Of a stretch of 64,000 nucleotides of DNA, positions 32,297 to 40,589 are shown piece by piece. Numbering within the stretch: position 1 is the first letter of the stretch; each line of letters starts with the position of its first letter. The position numbers and the translations under genes are program-made. This DNA comes from Flavobacterium alkalisoli (GTDB lineage Bacteria > Bacteroidota > Bacteroidia > Flavobacteriales > Flavobacteriaceae). The stretch is from NCBI RefSeq assembly GCF_008000935.1, contig NZ_CP042831.1, forward strand, positions 2,790,001 through 2,854,000, in the 5' to 3' direction. The notes beneath the pieces are model-generated. The model searched no databases and had not been told where the DNA came from. It was given only the letters and a program-made list of their open reading frames with translations.

Positions 32297-32731
32297 TTAT
32301 TTTTCAAACGAATGCAATAATGCAATATATTCTTTAGGGCTTATATTCTTAAATCCGGTTTTGCCTAGTACTTTTCCGGTTTTGTCTATAACAACTACCA
32401 GCGGGAAGTTGCCCTCCTGATTGTATTTTTCTGCCAGCTTGTCGTTATGCTCCTGTTGTGGCTGCGGGAGCGCATTTTGTTTCTTTTTAGGAAAATCTGC
32501 TTTCAGAAGAACCCATTTTCTGGATGATTCATTCTTAAATTCATCCGATTGCCATATATTCCTGTCAAGTTTAATACATGGTGCACACCAGTCTGATCCC
32601 GAGAATACCAAAACTATGTTTTTGTTTTCTCTTTCCGCAAGGGCTTTTGCCTCATCTACATTGTATTTCCAGTCCTGGGCAAGGCAGGTTGCACTTATAA
32701 ATAGTAGTAGTGATAACAGTGCTTTTTTCAT
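32297..32731 (-). CDS. Exported thioredoxin-fold protein
   Basis: From the ATG at 32731 the protein has 144 residues. It has a signal peptide (MKKALLSLLLFISATCLAQ) and a thioredoxin fold with active site WCAPC (Cys49/Cys52) in VFSGSDWCAPCIKLD, followed by the cis-Pro segment FPLVVVIDKTGKVLG. It belongs to the Bacteroidota thioredoxin_7/DsbDgamma-like group of periplasmic disulfide reductases. It is first in the operon thioredoxin-apbE-DUF4266-DUF3570-regulator-kinase. A likely client is the CGC tail of the DUF4266 lipoprotein, which is an inference from gene order. Confidence 0.9.
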   Translation of the reverse strand: MKKALLSLLLFISATCLAQDWKYNVDEAKALAERENKNIVLVFSGSDWCAPCIKLDRNIWQSDEFKNESSRKWVLLKADFPKKKQNALPQPQQEHNDKLAEKYNQEGNFPLVVVIDKTGKVLGKTGFKNISPKEYIALLHSFEK

Positions 32732-32890
32732 AAGAATAAATTTATACAAATTAACGGATAGATTGAGCTTACAAATATGTGCAAATCATATTCTTAAGAA
32801 AATTTTAAGAAATCTAAATCACTATGAATGTTATAATAATTTTAGGATAATTAGGACTTATATTTTATAACTTACAGAAAACGAGAGCAA

Positions 32891-33427
32891 ATGAATGTAT
32901 GGATTAAAAATGTAGGGCTATTCGCATTGTTTATTATAATGTCCTGTGGCGATAAAAAAGAATCGGCAACTAATAGTGATGTTATATCAGAAAACAGGGT
33001 GGAGATGAATGTTGTTGAATCTAAATCTTCTAAGAGGGATTCTATTATTGAATTTGCAAAACAATATATGGGTACACCTTATTGTTATGCAGGAAACACA
33101 CCCGAAAAAGGATTTGACTGTTCGGGGTTCGTAAATTTTGTATTTGCCAATTTCAAAATAGATTTACCCCGTAGTTCCTCTGATTTTAAGGATTTGGGTA
33201 CACACCTTGAGCCTGAAGAGTTCAGGAAAGGGGATGTATTAGTGTTTTATGGATATCAGGACAGTAACTCTATTGGTCATTTAGGAATAGTATGTGAAGC
33301 AAACGGTATGGATTCTAAATTTATACATGCCTCTTCCGGATCAGAATATGCCGTTACCATTAGCGAGCTTAATTCTGATCATTATTCCAAAAGGTTTTAC
33401 AAATGCATAGATGTGATTAGCCCATAA
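32891..33427 (+). CDS. NlpC/P60 (C40) peptidase, lipoprotein
   Basis: The 178-residue protein has a lipoprotein-like signal (NVGLFALFIIMSCG, Cys19) and an NlpC/P60 cysteine-peptidase domain. The nucleophile is in GFDCSGFVNFVF (about residue 77), the catalytic His in SIGHLGIVCEANG, and a third polar residue in FIHASSGSEYAV. The first part of the domain has the usual FAKQYMGTPYCYAGNTPE. These enzymes cut gamma-D-Glu-diamino acid bonds in peptidoglycan peptides. It is anchored in the envelope. The 3' end overlaps the convergent LysR gene by 11 bases. Confidence 0.92.
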   Translation: MNVWIKNVGLFALFIIMSCGDKKESATNSDVISENRVEMNVVESKSSKRDSIIEFAKQYMGTPYCYAGNTPEKGFDCSGFVNFVFANFKIDLPRSSSDFKDLGTHLEPEEFRKGDVLVFYGYQDSNSIGHLGIVCEANGMDSKFIHASSGSEYAVTISELNSDHYSKRFYKCIDVISP

Positions 33428-34313
33428 CTTCCCTAAAGATTTTTTTAATACTTTCTATCTCATCGGCATAGATTGTTTTTTTTCGGGTTCCGAAATTTAA
33501 AGTATTTATTACTTTACTGTTGCCTTCCCAAAGCATCTTTACCTGCCCGTTTTCAATCTCCTTTTTACATAAAAAGTCTGGTATAACTGCCAGTCCTACA
33601 CCGCTGCTAAGACACCTTACTATAGAGTTAAGGTTTGGTACAATATAATTGGGCCTGAAATCAGGATGTTTATTAAAGTTTAATTGCCAGAATCGCCTTA
33701 AATGTTCCATATCTCCGGTAGTACCATACCATTTTTCACTTTTTAACCAACTTTCGATTTCAGTTATATCATTATCTTTTAGAAGATTCTGAAATGTCTT
33801 TTCATCGGTTTGATTGCCGCCAACAAGAATTATGGTTTCAGATGAAAAAGGTTCGTATTCTATATCCTTACTTGTTACCGCCTGTGGTGTAATAATTAAA
33901 TCCAGTATACCTTTCTCAAGACTGTCTACCATTTCAGGGTACTCACCAAACTTGATAATAATATTAAAAGGAAGGGTAGCAATATATGGTTCAAGTGTGG
34001 TTTGAAAAGTTTCAAAACACATACCTATACTTATGGTAGGTGTGTGCTTTTCGGTACTTCGCTGAAAGCTTTTCTCTGCTTCTTCCAGTTTACCTATAGC
34101 TTCGGTAATAAAATTGTATAATGCTTTTCCTCTTTCGGTAGGTATCATTCGGCGGCCCCGTCTTTCAAAAAGTTTATAACCTGTATAGTTCTCCAGTGAG
34201 CTTAAATGCAGGCTCACTCCGGGCTGAGATATAAAGAGCTCTTCGGCAGCGCCTGTTAACGTACCTGTTTTATATATGGTTTTAAAAGTGCGGTACCATT
34301 CTAAATTTACCAT
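33417..34313 (-). CDS. LysR-family transcriptional regulator
   Basis: This 298-residue regulator has an N-terminal winged helix-turn-helix (WYRTFKTIYKTGTLTGAAEELFISQPGVSLHLSSLE, given here in part: LTGAAEELFISQPGVSLHL) and a C-terminal periplasmic-binding-like effector domain. It is divergent from the MdaB-like reductase with a 104-base gap, the standard layout for a LysR regulator and its target. The AT-rich gap contains a likely -7 element for the reductase and would hold the LysR T-N11-A site. Confidence 0.92.
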   Translation of the reverse strand: MVNLEWYRTFKTIYKTGTLTGAAEELFISQPGVSLHLSSLENYTGYKLFERRGRRMIPTERGKALYNFITEAIGKLEEAEKSFQRSTEKHTPTISIGMCFETFQTTLEPYIATLPFNIIIKFGEYPEMVDSLEKGILDLIITPQAVTSKDIEYEPFSSETIILVGGNQTDEKTFQNLLKDNDITEIESWLKSEKWYGTTGDMEHLRRFWQLNFNKHPDFRPNYIVPNLNSIVRCLSSGVGLAVIPDFLCKKEIENGQVKMLWEGNSKVINTLNFGTRKKTIYADEIESIKKIFREVMG

Positions 34314-34381
34314 AATTTATCTATTATAATTATAATGCAAATGTATGAATTATGTTATTTTTATAATACTTATAGCCGTCA

Positions 34382-34389
34382 TAACTTTG
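34382..34389 (+). promoter_or_regulatory. Promoter -7 element of the MdaB-like gene
   Basis: TAACTTTG matches TAnnTTTG. It places the transcription start near 34396, which rules out the GTG at 34394 and supports the ATG at 34418. Confidence 0.6.
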
Positions 34390-34417
34390 CAGTGTGAAAT
34401 TTTATAAAGTAAAGAAC

Positions 34418-35008
34418 ATGAAGAAAATATTTGTAATAAACGGGGGGCAAAAGTTTGGACACTCAGGTGGGAAATTCAATGAAACAGTTACTAATGAAAC
34501 AGTTAGTTTTTTTAATAACCACCCGGAATTTGAAATAAAGCTTACTAATATAGGGGAGGGGTATGATGCTGATGAAGAGGTAAATAAATTTACATGGGCC
34601 GATGTGATAATTTATCATACCCCTATATGGTGGTTTCAGTTACCTCATGATTTTAAAAAGTATATAGATGAGGTTTTTACAGCAGGTCATGCAAAAGGTA
34701 TTTATAAAAGTGACGGACGCAGTTCTGATAATCCTGCTGTTAATTATGGTACAGGAGGGATGCTTCACGGAAGAAAATACATGCTTACCACATCATGGAA
34801 TGCCCCTAAGGAAGCTTTTACCTTACCGGGAGAATTCTTTATGGAGAAAACTGTAGATGAAGGCCCGTTGTTTGGTTTTCACAGGATGAATGCTTTTACA
34901 GGTATGGAGCCGTTAAAAAGTATTCATTTTCATGATATTGAAAAGAATGCCAACGTTCAAAAGGATATGGAGGAATACCATAATCACCTGCAGGAAGTGT
35001 TTAACTAA
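34418..35008 (+). CDS. mdaB: NAD(P)H quinone oxidoreductase, MdaB-like flavoprotein
   Basis: From the ATG at 34418 the protein has 196 residues and matches the MdaB/modulator-of-drug-activity-B group of FAD-dependent two-electron quinone reductases. Hallmarks are MKKIFVINGGQKFGHSGGKFN (flavin phosphate loop), ADVIIYHTPIWWFQLPHDFKKY, and YMLTTSWNAPKEAFTLPGEFF. It is cytosolic and protects against quinone stress. The divergent LysR gene is the likely regulator. The unit ends in a strong hairpin shared with the convergent L,D-transpeptidase gene. Confidence 0.9.
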   Translation: MKKIFVINGGQKFGHSGGKFNETVTNETVSFFNNHPEFEIKLTNIGEGYDADEEVNKFTWADVIIYHTPIWWFQLPHDFKKYIDEVFTAGHAKGIYKSDGRSSDNPAVNYGTGGMLHGRKYMLTTSWNAPKEAFTLPGEFFMEKTVDEGPLFGFHRMNAFTGMEPLKSIHFHDIEKNANVQKDMEEYHNHLQEVFN

Positions 35009-35017
35009 ATAATATTA

Positions 35018-35045
35018 AAAAAGCCCCTTGATTAAGGGGCTTTTA
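35018..35045. terminator. Bidirectional terminator
   Basis: AAGCCCCTT-gatt-AAGGGGCTT (35021-35042) is flanked by A- and T-runs. It serves mdaB (plus) and the L,D-transpeptidase gene (minus). Confidence 0.9.
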
Positions 35046-35049
35046 ATTT

Positions 35050-36630
35050 TTACATATATAGCATACTTGATAGTCGGTCATCACGATCGTATACATCATC
35101 AAAGAATACCACATTACCGTTTTTATCTGCCCATGCAGTAAAGTAGGTTAGGTATACCGGAATCTTCTTTTTTAACGTATAGCTGTTTTCTGTGCTTTTA
35201 TGCATGGCTGCATCAACCTGTTTTTCTGTCCAGCCACCATCTTTTCCTGTTATGGCAATAGCAAGCTCCCGAGCTTTTTGTACCCTTACGCAACCATGGC
35301 TAAAGGCCCTGTCCTCTTTATTGAAAAGGCTTTTTGCAGGTGTATCATGCAGGTATATGTTGTTTGAGTTAGGGAACATAAATTTTACAAGCCCAAGTGA
35401 ATTGTTCTTACCCGGTTTTTGCCTTACGCTCTTACCGTTCCACTCCATATTATGTTGTGCAAGGTAGTTAGGGTTTTTGGCAATAGCAGGTTCAATCTCA
35501 TTTTTAAGGATACTTTGCGGCACATTCCAGTAAGGGCTAAATACTATATAACTCATTTCTCCGCTAAAAATAACAGTTTTATGAAGTGCTTTCCCCACTA
35601 CAACTTTTGATACCAATACAGTATCTTTATCCCTGAAATAGAATAATCTGTACGACGGGATGTTTACGGCTATATATTCTTTTTCACTATTGATAGCTGC
35701 CGGTACCCATCTGCAACGCTCCATATTAACCGTTATAGTTTTAATACGCTCTTCAACAGGAATGTTAAGTTCGTTTACTATAGAGCTGGTAATAGTACTG
35801 TCAGGATCCCTGTGATGCACACTTTCATAAGTATTTATAGCCTTAAGCAGTTCGTTGTCAAAAACAGTGCTTTTAGAGTCGTTACTCATATATCCTTCTA
35901 TAAACAGCCTGTTTCTAACCTGTGCTACGGCTTGTGCAGAGTCTCCAACCTTAATTGATTTTACACCTTGATCAAGAGTGATTTTGCCCCAACCACCTTT
36001 TTTCTGAATAATCCTGTATTTTTCAAGACCTTTACGAAGATTATAGTATTGTGTAAATACTTCTTCCTTGTCCTTTTTAATAAGTTCAGGTTTTTTCATA
36101 AGTGTGTCCAGGTAACTCACATAGTCTACCCTGTCACGAGGCAGGTACCATCCTGTTTCTTTACTTTGTTCAGGATCAAGTCCCTGAAGTACATTTTTTG
36201 CATAGTAAAAATACATTGAACTTACCAAAAGTTCCGATTCTATATCGGGCTCATTATTTCCTTTATAAAACAACTGATCCAGAGTATCCTTATAAGGTAT
36301 ATTTTTCTTTACACCTTCTTCCTCAAGATTAGAAGAAAGATGATGCAGTACATCGGCAAACTCTATAAGTCCTTTTTTGTCGTGCCAAATATAATGGTCG
36401 TGTTTTTGGTAAAGTTTTCTTACTTCTCCTTCAAAGTCTTTAAACTTGGGGTACTTAGCAAAAAAGGCATCAAAATTTGTAGTGTCTATAGGTATTATAT
36501 TATCATGGTCATGCACATCTGCACGTGCAATTTCATCCATTTCTTTTTGTTCTTCGGTTTTCTTTTTACATGATATTACTGACGCTATGCAGGTTATCAT
36601 TAAAAGGGCAGATATTAAATGCTTCTTCAT
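35050..36630 (-). CDS. L,D-transpeptidase (YcbB/LdtD type), lipoprotein
   Basis: The 526-residue protein has a lipoprotein signal (MKKHLISALLMITCIASVISC, Cys21) followed by a Lys-rich linker. An N-terminal helical scaffold, a peptidoglycan-binding-type segment near residues 225-275 (VGDSAQAVAQVRNRLFIEGY) and a C-terminal YkuD domain follow. The active site is IYLHDTP...SHGCVRVQ (catalytic Cys, His, Arg) near residues 425-457, with VFSPYWNVPQSI before it. It makes 3-3 meso-DAP cross-links in peptidoglycan or attaches lipoproteins. Confidence 0.92.
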   Translation of the reverse strand: MKKHLISALLMITCIASVISCKKKTEEQKEMDEIARADVHDHDNIIPIDTTNFDAFFAKYPKFKDFEGEVRKLYQKHDHYIWHDKKGLIEFADVLHHLSSNLEEEGVKKNIPYKDTLDQLFYKGNNEPDIESELLVSSMYFYYAKNVLQGLDPEQSKETGWYLPRDRVDYVSYLDTLMKKPELIKKDKEEVFTQYYNLRKGLEKYRIIQKKGGWGKITLDQGVKSIKVGDSAQAVAQVRNRLFIEGYMSNDSKSTVFDNELLKAINTYESVHHRDPDSTITSSIVNELNIPVEERIKTITVNMERCRWVPAAINSEKEYIAVNIPSYRLFYFRDKDTVLVSKVVVGKALHKTVIFSGEMSYIVFSPYWNVPQSILKNEIEPAIAKNPNYLAQHNMEWNGKSVRQKPGKNNSLGLVKFMFPNSNNIYLHDTPAKSLFNKEDRAFSHGCVRVQKARELAIAITGKDGGWTEKQVDAAMHKSTENSYTLKKKIPVYLTYFTAWADKNGNVVFFDDVYDRDDRLSSMLYM

Positions 36631-36839
36631 ATATTTAAAACTTTTTTTCTAAAATTACACAAAAAAACATCTTCATAATTTGTTTTAATAGAAATCTAAT
36701 TTATATTTAACTAAAGTTTATTAATTTTCGGATTTTTGATTTTCTTTAATCTTAAAATTTTAAACAATTAATAAAATTTTAGCATACTTTTGTTTCAGGT
36801 GTACTTACATTTGTGATATATAGCATTAATTGCATGATT

Positions 36840-37094
36840 ATGTCAGAATATGTAAGTTTAGGAAAAAGAGTAAGTGTTTCTGCAATAAGGGATTATCTGT
36901 TTGCAAAGAAAATTGACAAGGGTGATTCTCTCATATTGAATATTGCAGATTATGAGCACGTTTTAGAAGAAATAAAGAAATCAGGAGAACCTGTTGATAT
37001 TCCGCTAAATATTTTTGGCGTACTTATTGTTAAGGATAGAAACGGGGATGTACCTATTGGAAAAGTACAGATTGTTGAAGATGACAAAATGTAG
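36840..37094 (+). CDS. Small protein of unknown function (84 aa)
   Basis: The ATG at 36840 (MSEYVSLGKRVSVSAIRDYL, 84 residues) is chosen; ATG 36834 and GTG 36813 are also in frame. A TACATTTG element ends at 36813 and a TACTTTTG at 36792, so the earliest start is unlikely. No family is recognised. The product is soluble and charged, with a helix near the start, LILNIADYEHVLEEIKKSGE in the middle and short strands (VLIVKDRNGDVPIGKVQIV) at the end. A terminator follows. Confidence 0.55.
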   Translation: MSEYVSLGKRVSVSAIRDYLFAKKIDKGDSLILNIADYEHVLEEIKKSGEPVDIPLNIFGVLIVKDRNGDVPIGKVQIVEDDKM

Positions 37095-37120
37095 AGGTTA
37101 CAATCTCCATTTTATTACAG

Positions 37121-37156
37121 AAAAAAGCTTCGTAGTAGTGCCCGAAGCTTTTTTTA
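37121..37156 (+). terminator. Rho-independent terminator
   Basis: AAAAAAGCTTCG (37121-37132) pairs with CGAAGCTTTTTT (37143-37154), a 12-bp stem with a 10-base loop ending in T residues. Confidence 0.88.
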
Positions 37157-37233
37157 TTTCCTTTAAAAAATTGATTATCTTTATATTACAGATTTTTTCC
37201 CATCGTATTTTTAAAAATTAAATTACTGATAAC

Positions 37234-37602
37234 GTGGATTATATTGGTTCTAATATTAAATATTTGTGTGATAAATTTAATATGTCTCAGGATGATTTTG
37301 GGGCCGAATTCGGACTTAAAAAAAGTGTAGTGGGAACATATATAAGAGGGATTTCACATCCTAAAATTGAAATTCTTCAAAATATATGTGATAAATATAG
37401 CCTTACTCTGGATGAATTTATAAATGAAGATCTTACAACTAAACAAACCACACATATATCTGCTTCGGGAACAAACGGTACTGTAGATGAGGCCGATTTA
37501 TATAAGGCAGAGAACAGGGCGTTACAAAAAACCATAGAGGCACAATGGCAAACGATAGAAGCGATGAAAATTACGATAGATACTTTACTTAATAAGCAAT
37601 AA
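37234..37602 (+). CDS. XRE-family DNA-binding protein with C-terminal coiled coil (GTG start)
   Basis: The start is the GTG at 37234; an in-frame TAA at 37219-37221 leaves no other good start. The 122-residue product has a Cro/CI helix-turn-helix (residues 5-65: NIKYLCDKFNMSQDDFGAEF, then KKSVVGTYIRGISHPKIEIL) and a C-terminal helix (about 88-118) of heptad type. The layout is that of small homodimeric repressors common in Bacteroidota. It is followed 20 bases later by an 90-residue orphan gene, probably in one transcript. Confidence 0.85.
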   Translation: MDYIGSNIKYLCDKFNMSQDDFGAEFGLKKSVVGTYIRGISHPKIEILQNICDKYSLTLDEFINEDLTTKQTTHISASGTNGTVDEADLYKAENRALQKTIEAQWQTIEAMKITIDTLLNKQ

Positions 37603-37622
37603 ACGGTTATAAATTAAACAGT

Positions 37623-37895
37623 ATGAAAGAGAATTTTAAAGTTATACTAAACGCTTTTGAGGAAGCCGGTATAGAAATGGGAACTGTTCAGTTTAATATT
37701 ACCGAATATTCCTTAAAAACCAGACTTAGCTTTAAGTTTGAAAATTTTTCGGAGTTTTTGGAGTTTCTTCAGTTAAATGAGCATAATGATGCAGATAAAA
37801 CAGCAGACATTCATAATGTGATAGTAGAACAGGGAATAAACCCGGAAAGTTTTTTTTACGTAAACTTTTTTAAACCAAAAGTAACCGAATTGTAA
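37623..37895 (+). CDS. Small protein of unknown function (90 aa)
   Basis: This 90-residue soluble, acidic protein has alternating helices and strands (VILNAFEEAGIEMGTVQFNI, then FKFENFSEFLEFLQLNEHND). No family is recognised. It starts 20 bases after the XRE-type gene and may be its functional partner. The codon use is like that of its neighbours. Confidence 0.55.
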   Translation: MKENFKVILNAFEEAGIEMGTVQFNITEYSLKTRLSFKFENFSEFLEFLQLNEHNDADKTADIHNVIVEQGINPESFFYVNFFKPKVTEL

Positions 37896-37963
37896 GGGGT
37901 ATTAACGTATGTTAAAGTCAGAAAATTTATCAGAAAAAAAAGTTAATAGTAGATAATAATTTC

Positions 37964-38091
37964 TAATTTTGCCCGATATATGTATGTAATGGAGTAGGAG
38001 CAAGCTAAAGTTTGCAGGTAAAGAAAAGCATGCATTTTACCCCACCAGCTTTACACTCTTATTTAATTATTTATCGCTAAAGAAAAGAAAA
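37964..38091 (+). promoter_or_regulatory. Promoter element and structured leader of the 79-aa gene
   Basis: TAATTTTG (37964-37971) fits the -7 consensus, predicting a leader of roughly 110 bases before the ATG at 38092. The leader can form GCAAG/TTTGC (38000-38015) and GGTAAA/TTTACC (38017-38041) hairpins. No known riboswitch was recognised. Confidence 0.4.
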
Positions 38092-38331
38092 ATGAAGCTG
38101 TTCTCACTACTGCTGTCAATTATTGTTTTTATTATATCGTTATACTTTTTTAGTATCAAGATTAGCTATGTTAATAGCCTTAACGATGTAATTTATATTT
38201 CTCTCCTGGTTACACTTATGGCTATTTGCGTTGTAGGGGTTATTATCAATTGGGAGATATTTAAAAAGAAGGATAAAAGTAAAGTTATACTTTTTGTTAG
38301 TAATAGTTTTTCTAAAAAACATAAGAAATAA
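38092..38331 (+). CDS. Small two-helix membrane protein (79 aa)
   Basis: The 79-residue protein has two transmembrane helices (about residues 4-22 and 32-54) separated by a short polar turn (SYVNSLNDV) and a basic tail (KKKDKSKVILF, FSKKHKK). The topology is probably hairpin-like with both ends inside. No family is recognised. It has an unusually long, structured leader and a strong terminator directly after its stop. Confidence 0.65.
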   Translation: MKLFSLLLSIIVFIISLYFFSIKISYVNSLNDVIYISLLVTLMAICVVGVIINWEIFKKKDKSKVILFVSNSFSKKHKK

Positions 38332-38358
38332 AAAACTCCGCATTTAGCGGAGTTTTTT
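38332..38358. terminator. Bidirectional terminator
   Basis: ACTCCG-catttag-CGGAGT (38335-38353) is flanked by A- and T-runs. It serves the 79-aa gene and the convergent M28 peptidase gene. Confidence 0.88.
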
Positions 38359-38365
38359 ATTTTAT

Positions 38366-39379
38366 CTATTTACCGTCCTTGTCTACTACCGGTCTTTCAT
38401 CTCTGTTTGCAAGCTCCCAGGCTGTGGCAAACACAAGCTGAGCTCTTTTTGCTAATAGGTCGTATTCTATTTTATCAGGGGTATCGGTTGGCATGTGATA
38501 ATCGTCATGTACACCGTTAAAATAAAATATAATAGGAATACCTTTTTTTGCAAAGTTGTAGTGGTCTGACCTGAAATAGAACTGGTTAGGATCTTTTCTG
38601 TCATTATATTTATAGTCAAGGTTAAGATGTGTGTATTTGTTATTAGCCTCTTCGTTTATGTTATGAAGGTCTGTACTTAACCTGTCTGACCCGATAACAT
38701 AAACATAGTTACCATTGTCTTTATGCTCATCGTCCCTACGACCTATCATGTCTACGTTTAGATCGGCAATTGTATTTGCGATAGGGAAGAGCGGATTTGT
38801 TGAATAATAGCGTGAACCGTGAAGCCCGTGTTCCTCTCCCGTAACATGTAGAAAAAGAATGGAACGTTTTGGTCCGTGCCCTGCTTTTTTGGCTTCCATA
38901 AAAGCTTTTGCAATTTGCAGTAAAGCTACGGTTCCGGAACCATCATCATCTGCACCATTGTAAACCTCTCCATTTTTCATACCTACGTGGTCGTAGTGAG
39001 CAGATATTACAAGAACTTCATCCGGTTTTTCTGTGCCTTCAATATAGGCCCATATATTTTCTGAATCATTTAGTTTAGGACTAAAAGCACGTTGCATAAA
39101 TTCTGAAGGTACCGGCTGATACCATCCATCAGCACCTTTAGGATATGAAATACCATTTTCCTCATACTGGCTAATTAGGTATTTACCAGCTTTTTTTTGC
39201 CCTTCTTCCCCTGTATTACGGCCCTGCATCTCGTCAGATGCCACTACATAAAGATCCTTCTTTAAGTTGGCAGCCGTTATAGTATTCATATACTCAGGAA
39301 CATAGTCCTTATTTTTATTATTTGTACTGCCACAGGATAATACAAGGCAGCTTAAAGAGAGCATAAAAAGCTTATTCAT
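38366..39379 (-). CDS. M28-family zinc metallopeptidase, lipoprotein
   Basis: The 337-residue protein has a lipoprotein signal (MNKLFMLSLSCLVLSCG) and an M28 aminopeptidase domain. Zinc ligands and catalytic residues are visible in order: SAHYDHVGM (His), GADDDGSGT (bridging Asp), VTGEEHGL (catalytic Glu and Glu ligand), LNVDMIGR (Asp) and HDDYHMPTDT (His). The segment DEMQGRNTGEEGQKKAG before the domain is typical of Bacteroidota members. It probably acts as a cell-envelope aminopeptidase in peptide use. Confidence 0.93.
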   Translation of the reverse strand: MNKLFMLSLSCLVLSCGSTNNKNKDYVPEYMNTITAANLKKDLYVVASDEMQGRNTGEEGQKKAGKYLISQYEENGISYPKGADGWYQPVPSEFMQRAFSPKLNDSENIWAYIEGTEKPDEVLVISAHYDHVGMKNGEVYNGADDDGSGTVALLQIAKAFMEAKKAGHGPKRSILFLHVTGEEHGLHGSRYYSTNPLFPIANTIADLNVDMIGRRDDEHKDNGNYVYVIGSDRLSTDLHNINEEANNKYTHLNLDYKYNDRKDPNQFYFRSDHYNFAKKGIPIIFYFNGVHDDYHMPTDTPDKIEYDLLAKRAQLVFATAWELANRDERPVVDKDGK

Positions 39380-39417
39380 ATAGTATTTTATTGATTTAAG
39401 ACTTAAAGATAGGAATA

Positions 39418-40431
39418 TTAATGAAGATTATAAAAGGTAAAAGTCATAAACAAAATCGTTAGCATTACTACGGCAGCAAAGTTTATTAAAATCATTGCTG
39501 TACATTTTATAAAGTTTATTATAAATTTTTCATGATACATTTTTCTATGTGCCCTATAAAAATAATACACTGTCCATACTAGGGTAAGTAATACAAATAT
39601 ACCTACCAATATACTGAAGAAGTTAGAGTCAATTTCAGTAAGGAAATGCCCGACAGTAACCAATATTAAAGTAGATAACAATAAGAAGGAAAAATAATTG
39701 AGAGTAAAAATGCCGTGATCAAAAAAGTACCATCTTTTTTTCCCATGAAAAACCCATAATATAAATGCAAAAATTGGCATATATACGAATATTGCTTTTG
39801 GAATGTTATGGTTAATTGATTCAATAAACTTTTCTCCTACCTGAACAGGGGTGTTATGTTCATATAACTTTAAAATTTTTTTACCTAGTTTATATTCAAA
39901 AGGACTTAATTTAAGATGCTCAGGTTTTATTGCTTCAATCGAATCCATTTCTTTTAAAGACTTATAAGTCATGGGGCTTTTTATAAGAAATTCGTCCCCA
40001 CTAAATGTTATATTACCTAAAAAAACATTTTGCTCGGTATTTATTTTTTCTTCAATTGAAACATTTTTTTCTACAAGTAATTGAGGATCTGCATGATGTA
40101 TTTCTTCTGAATCCTCAAATTCCGGATAAAGGTTAGGTAAAAAGAAGGTTACAAAGCTTATAAAAATGTACAACTTAACAGGTGGTACATACTTTTGTCT
40201 TTTACCTTCTAGGTATGTTTTAGTAACTCTTCCCGGTCTAAAAAGCAAGTCTCTTAGTGTACGCCAAAAAGCAGTATCATAATGGGTTAAATCTTCTGCA
40301 AAGTGCCCAACAAGTTTAGGGAAGGTCTGGCGGGTTTCAACATTTTTCTGTCCACATTGGGAGCAAAAAGCTATATCTACAGTGTAGCCGCAATTTTCGC
40401 ATTCATTATCGTGACGAAGTGTACCTGACAT
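39418..40431 (-). CDS. DUF3667 membrane protein with N-terminal zinc ribbon
   Basis: The 337-residue protein opens with a zinc-ribbon (CENCGYTVDIAFCSQCGQ, two CxxC pairs). The DUF3667 core follows, including AFWRTLRDLLFRPGRVTKTY and KYVPPVKLYIFISFVTFF, then about four further transmembrane helices. It is common in Bacteroidota and has no known function. It is monocistronic, 158 bases downstream of the dienelactone-hydrolase gene with a terminator between them. Confidence 0.88.
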   Translation of the reverse strand: MSGTLRHDNECENCGYTVDIAFCSQCGQKNVETRQTFPKLVGHFAEDLTHYDTAFWRTLRDLLFRPGRVTKTYLEGKRQKYVPPVKLYIFISFVTFFLPNLYPEFEDSEEIHHADPQLLVEKNVSIEEKINTEQNVFLGNITFSGDEFLIKSPMTYKSLKEMDSIEAIKPEHLKLSPFEYKLGKKILKLYEHNTPVQVGEKFIESINHNIPKAIFVYMPIFAFILWVFHGKKRWYFFDHGIFTLNYFSFLLLSTLILVTVGHFLTEIDSNFFSILVGIFVLLTLVWTVYYFYRAHRKMYHEKFIINFIKCTAMILINFAAVVMLTILFMTFTFYNLH

Positions 40432-40504
40432 AGTGTTAATAATTAGGTATAGTTAGCAATTAGTTGTTTGGATGTTAAAACTATGAAAAAATGTTAAATC
40501 AAAT

Positions 40505-40534
40505 AAAAAAGCCAAACACAAAAGTTTGGCTTTA
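40505..40534 (-). terminator. Terminator of the dienelactone hydrolase gene
   Basis: AAAGCCAAAC (40508-40517) pairs with GTTTGGCTTT (40524-40533), followed on the minus strand by a T-run. Confidence 0.88.
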
Positions 40535-40589
40535 CAGTTATTTTTATTGAATTTTTAATAATTTCTTTAATTATTAAAAAAGTAGAATT

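Noticed and set aside
37980-38060. Possible tRNA or stable RNA in the leader region
   Set aside because: Hairpins are present, but no cloverleaf, T-loop or anticodon arm pattern could be built.
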